A DNA stretch of 64,000 bases from Rhodospirillales bacterium. Lineage in GTDB: Bacteria; Pseudomonadota; Alphaproteobacteria; SMXQ01. The stretch's first letter is position 1. The number at the start of each line of letters is the position of its first letter. Positions 60,911-64,000 of the stretch are shown piece by piece. The translations under genes and the position numbers were made by a program. The stretch lies in assembly GCA_018666775.1 (NCBI GenBank), contig JABIXC010000017.1:496001-560000 (forward strand), in the 5' to 3' direction. The notes beneath the pieces are model-generated. The model was not told the origin of the DNA and did no database searches. It saw only the letters and a program-made list of their open reading frames with translations.

Positions 60911-61900
60911 ATGCGCCAACCCATAACCATCGCAAGCTGGAGCTATGACCGGATCAAGCCCATGGAAACGGGGCTGGTAAAGATCGAAGGGTGTGACCCC
61001 ACCTTTTTTGATCTGGAACCCGAAGAAATGTTCCACCGATCCCTGCATTTCCAGCAATTTGACGTCACAGAGCTTTCCTTTTCCAACTACCTGACCCTAA
61101 CCGCCCTTGGGACCTGTCCCTATGTGGCCATCCCGGTCTTTCCCGGAAGACGGTTTCGCCACAACGGCATCTATATTGGCCCCAAAAGTGGCATCAAAAA
61201 ACCAGAGGACCTGAAAGGCCGCATTGTCGGGTCCCCTGAATATCAGGTCACGGCTTCGGTCTGGATACGGGGCATTCTAGAAGATGAATATGGTGTCAAA
61301 ACATCAGACATCCGTTGGCGCGCAGGCGGATTGCGGGAACCAAGCCGTTTGGAAAAGGTTGATTACAAAGCGCCTCCGGGCGTGGAACTGGAGCGCATTG
61401 GGCCGGATCAAACCTTGTCTCAAATGCTGGCCGATGGCGAAATTGATGCCGTCATTGGCCCCCGGGCCCCCAACGGGTTTGGCGATGAAAATTCCGGCAT
61501 CACCCGCCTGTTCCCAGATTTCATTGAACGGGAAAAAGAATATTTTAAGCGCACGGGTATTTTTCCCATCATGCATCTTCTGACCATCCGCAAAGACCGG
61601 GTGGCACAATGGCCGTGGCTTCCAGACAGCCTGTTCAAGGCGTTTGAAACATCCAAAGACATGGCCATAGAAAGATTGCTGGAAGAAAATGAACCCATGG
61701 CCACCTATCCATGGATTGATGGCGTGGTTCGTGAGGCCCAAGCCTTCATGGGCAAGGATTACTGGCCCTATGGCATGGAAGAAAACCGCACGGCCTTGGA
61801 GGCCATCCTGCGCTATCACTATGATCAGGGGCTGGCTGTCAGGAAACTGTCGTTGGAAGAAATCTTCGTCCCATCAACGCTGGAACGCTCCCGCATCTGA
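60911..61900 (+). CDS. 4,5-dihydroxyphthalate decarboxylase-like protein, copy 2
   Basis: A 329-residue protein without signal peptide, close to 4,5-dihydroxyphthalate decarboxylase (Pht5) in length and in blocks: DLEPEEMFHRSLHFQQFDVT near residue 35, VAIPVFPGRRFRHNGIYIGP near 76, EYQVTASVWIRGILEDEYGV near 115, GPDQTLSQMLADGEIDAVIG near 167 and YWPYGMEENRTALEAILRYH near 283. The reaction yields protocatechuate, the substrate of the divergently encoded PcaHG, which strengthens the assignment. It shares the shape of the copy near 21.2 kb. A phthalate dioxygenase gene set is not in the window, so the source of the diol is unknown. Confidence 0.83.
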   Translation: MRQPITIASWSYDRIKPMETGLVKIEGCDPTFFDLEPEEMFHRSLHFQQFDVTELSFSNYLTLTALGTCPYVAIPVFPGRRFRHNGIYIGPKSGIKKPEDLKGRIVGSPEYQVTASVWIRGILEDEYGVKTSDIRWRAGGLREPSRLEKVDYKAPPGVELERIGPDQTLSQMLADGEIDAVIGPRAPNGFGDENSGITRLFPDFIEREKEYFKRTGIFPIMHLLTIRKDRVAQWPWLPDSLFKAFETSKDMAIERLLEENEPMATYPWIDGVVREAQAFMGKDYWPYGMEENRTALEAILRYHYDQGLAVRKLSLEEIFVPSTLERSRI

Positions 61901-61909
61901 GACAAAAAA

Positions 61910-61935
61910 GGGGATGGGTTCAATGCCCCATCCCC
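61910..61935. terminator. Terminator between convergent genes
   Basis: Stem GGGGATGGG / CCCATCCCC with a seven- or eight-base loop and an A run before it, between the decarboxylase-like gene and the ABC permease. Confidence 0.75.
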
Positions 61936-61956
61936 TGTAAATGTAGCGTTCAGGCT

Positions 61957-63717
61957 TTAGCTCTTTTGCACTTTGGCACCACGGCCAAAGCCCATCATGC
62001 GAAGACCAACGGTGATGATCAAAAGACTACCCATTAACAAGGTACCAATGGCCGCAACGGCTTCGATATAGCCTTCATCCCACATGTTCCAGATCAGAAT
62101 GGCCAAAACCTGATTTTCCTGGCCTTCATAAAGGATCAATGGCTTACCAGCGATGCGGATGGCATGAAGCATCACCCAAATCCAGACGCCCACAAAAGTC
62201 GGCATCATTAATGGGAAGAACACCCGCCACATGGTCCGCCAGCGCATTGCCCCACTAACATGGGCCGCCTCTTCCAGATCTTTGTGAATTTGCAAAATAG
62301 CCGCATTCATGGATCGCGTACCATAGGCCATGAAGCCAACGGTAAAGGCGATGGTCATGGCCGTGATGCCACCGTGAATGGGAATGCCCAATTTGTCGAT
62401 CTGCAAAAAGGCCCACAAGAATGCCAGCCCCATAACGATCCCCGGAATGGCATGGGGGATAAATGACAACTGATCCAATATCCGCCGCCCAACAAATTTG
62501 GAACGAACAATCACCATTGAAACAACGAAAGAACATATGACCGTCGCCGTTGATGTTGCCACCACAAGGATCAGGGTATTTTTCATCACCGTGCCGATCA
62601 GCTCGGTTTCAAACAGTTGCATATAATTCGACCAGGTAAAGCCATTAAGTGCCTTCATGCTTGGGGCCTGCAGATACGGCAAAAATGACGTAAACAGGAA
62701 CACCAGGAAGGGGAGCAACATGGACAAGGTCAGATACAAAAAAGCGATGCAGAGTGCAGGATAGCGCCATTTACCCAAGGCAAATTCCCGGGGACGATAC
62801 CCCTTACCCGTAATAATGGTGAACCGTTCTGAACGCGAGATAACCCGGGCGTAAAAGTACGTTCCGACAATGGCAATCAACAGGTAAACCATGGCCAAGG
62901 CATTGGCTTGACCATAATTGGGCAGGTACGTCACCGAATGCAGGATTGAATAGATTTTTGTCGAAAAGACATAAATGCCTGACGGCAGCCCCAAAATACC
63001 CGGCACCTCGAACACTTCTAGTGCCGTCATGGCTTGATAGATAATAACCGCGATCAAACCCGGCAGCATCAAACGGGCTGTCACCTTGCGCATGGTTGTT
63101 GATGGTTTAGCCCCTGACATCGCAGCAGCTTCTTCAAGGGTTGGGTCCATGGACCGCAACAGTGGGACCAACATCAAAAAGGCCGTTGGCACCAGCCGCA
63201 ATCCTTCGATAAAGATCATCCCACCAAGGGAATAAATATTAATGGGTCCAAGGTCGAACAAATCTTTGAGATAGGTATTCAAAAACCCGATGCGCGGGGA
63301 AAGCAGCAAAACCCAAGCCATGGCCTGCAACATGGATGGCACGGCCAACGTCATGGGAATGCCCGCATAAATCCACATTTTTCCGGGTATGTCTGTGCGT
63401 TCCACCAACCACGCCAGCGTCACGGCCGTTAAGATTCCGAACACCGTGGCACCAACCACATAGATCATGGTGTTGTAAAAGACTGAATAGGTAGACGGAT
63501 CGAACCAAACTTCTTCGTAGTTCTCCAGGCTCATTTTATCGAATGAGAACTCAGTCGGCAGGGAAGCCGTGCTGAAACTACCCAGAACCAGAAACACCAG
63601 CGGTGTGATCACCAAAGTCGCAACTGTCAGGAACACCATCCATTGCCATAGACCGAACCGCGTAGCCCACGTTGTGAACGCCACATGGGGCGATCTGATA
63701 ATTTCCATGGCTGTCAT
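61957..63717 (-). CDS. ABC transporter permease, fused double domain (iron(III)/thiamine/2-aminoethylphosphonate type)
   Basis: A 586-residue inner-membrane protein with two six-span halves of the BPD permease family. The EAA-type loops that contact the ATPase are visible: LEEAAAMSGAKPSTTMRKVT near residue 197 and LEEAAHVSGAMRWRTMWRVF near 492. Fused permeases of this size occur in iron(III), thiamine and aminophosphonate importers. A gene for a secreted protein ends 49 bp upstream on the same strand, consistent with a binding protein followed by its permease; the ATPase is presumably outside the window. The substrate cannot be assigned. Confidence 0.9.
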   Translation of the reverse strand: MTAMEIIRSPHVAFTTWATRFGLWQWMVFLTVATLVITPLVFLVLGSFSTASLPTEFSFDKMSLENYEEVWFDPSTYSVFYNTMIYVVGATVFGILTAVTLAWLVERTDIPGKMWIYAGIPMTLAVPSMLQAMAWVLLLSPRIGFLNTYLKDLFDLGPINIYSLGGMIFIEGLRLVPTAFLMLVPLLRSMDPTLEEAAAMSGAKPSTTMRKVTARLMLPGLIAVIIYQAMTALEVFEVPGILGLPSGIYVFSTKIYSILHSVTYLPNYGQANALAMVYLLIAIVGTYFYARVISRSERFTIITGKGYRPREFALGKWRYPALCIAFLYLTLSMLLPFLVFLFTSFLPYLQAPSMKALNGFTWSNYMQLFETELIGTVMKNTLILVVATSTATVICSFVVSMVIVRSKFVGRRILDQLSFIPHAIPGIVMGLAFLWAFLQIDKLGIPIHGGITAMTIAFTVGFMAYGTRSMNAAILQIHKDLEEAAHVSGAMRWRTMWRVFFPLMMPTFVGVWIWVMLHAIRIAGKPLILYEGQENQVLAILIWNMWDEGYIEAVAAIGTLLMGSLLIITVGLRMMGFGRGAKVQKS

Positions 63718-63766
63718 TTGTTCTAATTCCCTATTCTATGAATTTTACGCAAAACCTTATATTTTA

Positions 63767-64000
63767 CTATTTTTTGCAAGCAACTGATTTAGCTTCTTTC
63801 TTGCCCGTAGGGTGGCTCACCTTACAGCGCATCCCAATCTTCAGGATGGAACGGTCTGCTTCCTGACCATTGATGCTAAGCACCGTCCGCCGACCACTGA
63901 TTTTAATGGTTTTATCTTTGCCCTTCACCTTGAAAGTCAAAAACCGTCCGCCCCGTTTGATTTTGGTAATTTTGGATGAAAACGACAGCAGCGCAAGTTT
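63767..64000 (-). CDS. C-terminal end of a protein carrying the GGRFL/two-Cys domain (partial)
   Basis: This is an open frame entering from the right edge, 77 codons before a TAG stop; its start is outside the window. The visible end has GGRFLTFKVKG, SGRRTVLSINGQEADR, LKIGMRCKVSH and a final SVACKK. It matches the extra C-terminal domain of the TctC-like protein near 52.2 kb position by position, including both cysteines. Because it directly precedes an ABC permease gene on the same strand, the missing part is probably a periplasmic substrate-binding protein of an ABC system; this is inference. Confidence 0.7.
   Translation of the reverse strand, partial: KLALLSFSSKITKIKRGGRFLTFKVKGKDKTIKISGRRTVLSINGQEADRSILKIGMRCKVSHPTGKKEAKSVACKK

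Noticed and set aside
1-64000. CRISPR array, prophage, insertion sequence or integrative element
   Set aside because: No regularly spaced repeats, no transposase or integrase genes, no flanking target repeats or attachment sites were seen on either strand.
1-64000. tRNA or rRNA genes
   Set aside because: I found no cloverleaf with a TTC-loop consensus in the gaps and no conserved rRNA segments; gaps are too short and rich in gene-control sequence.

Overview
The window looks like chromosomal DNA of a proteobacterium, most likely an alphaproteobacterium of the Rhodospirillales kind. This is inferred from the box, Kor-type and tripartite-tricarboxylate gene complement and from the coding style; no rRNA or other taxonomic marker is present. 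Nearly all of it is coding. Almost every gene belongs to catabolism or uptake of aromatic or small carboxylic compounds. No gene-free stretch exceeds 300 bases. I saw no tRNA, rRNA, CRISPR array, insertion sequence, phage gene or replication origin.

1-13.6 kb: benzoyl-CoA pathway. It holds the end of a family III CoA-transferase, a 6-oxocyclohexenecarbonyl-CoA hydrolase (BamA/Oah), benzoyl-CoA epoxidase BoxB and the ring-opening lyase BoxC. GNAT and Rrf2 genes follow, then a two-subunit CoA-transferase-like enzyme whose subunits are encoded about 4.9 kb apart, a DUF4863 (PnbB-like) protein, a fused enoyl-CoA hydratase/3-hydroxyacyl-CoA dehydrogenase, a second hydratase and a PcaF-type thiolase. 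An enzyme best known from anaerobic benzoyl-CoA degradation (BamA) therefore sits beside the aerobic BoxBC enzymes.

13.7-25.6 kb: the first copy of an unrecognised module. A haem-oxygenase-fold diiron-type protein (HDO) is followed by three paralogous two-cupin proteins, an EutA-like ATPase without EutBC, three related MFS transporters, a 4,5-dihydroxyphthalate-decarboxylase-like protein and a TonB-like protein. All are on the + strand.

25.6-45.6 kb: mixed oxidative catabolism. A minus-strand group encodes a Rieske dioxygenase (alpha and beta), a gentisate-dioxygenase-type cupin and a class II aldolase. A sterol-desaturase-type hydroxylase and an AurF-like diiron oxygenase lie opposite a TetR regulator. 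Aldo/keto reductase, M20 and M29/NicX-like genes follow. A three-gene 2-oxoacid oxidoreductase operon (KorABC-like), a lone receiver protein, HIT, DoxX, a lone molybdenum-hydroxylase large subunit and a creatinase-like M24 protein complete the region.

45.8-51.1 kb: the second copy of the module. It has a gentisate-dioxygenase-type cupin, a second HDO and three more two-cupin paralogues, ended by a clear terminator.

51.2-64 kb: uptake and protocatechuate metabolism. There is a cytoplasmic NMT1-fold protein, a TctC-like binding protein with an unusual C-terminal domain, two divergent fused TctA-TctB permeases, a pcaHG-catIJ operon, a second 4,5-dihydroxyphthalate-decarboxylase-like gene and an ABC permease. 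At the very end is the tail of another secreted protein carrying the same C-terminal domain.

Read as a whole, these genes could take up aromatic acids through TTT, MFS and ABC carriers, decarboxylate or oxygenate them to central intermediates (protocatechuate, gentisate-like diols, benzoyl-CoA), and feed the 3-oxoadipate and beta-oxidation routes. The best candidate for an undescribed system is the duplicated HDO plus three-bicupin module.
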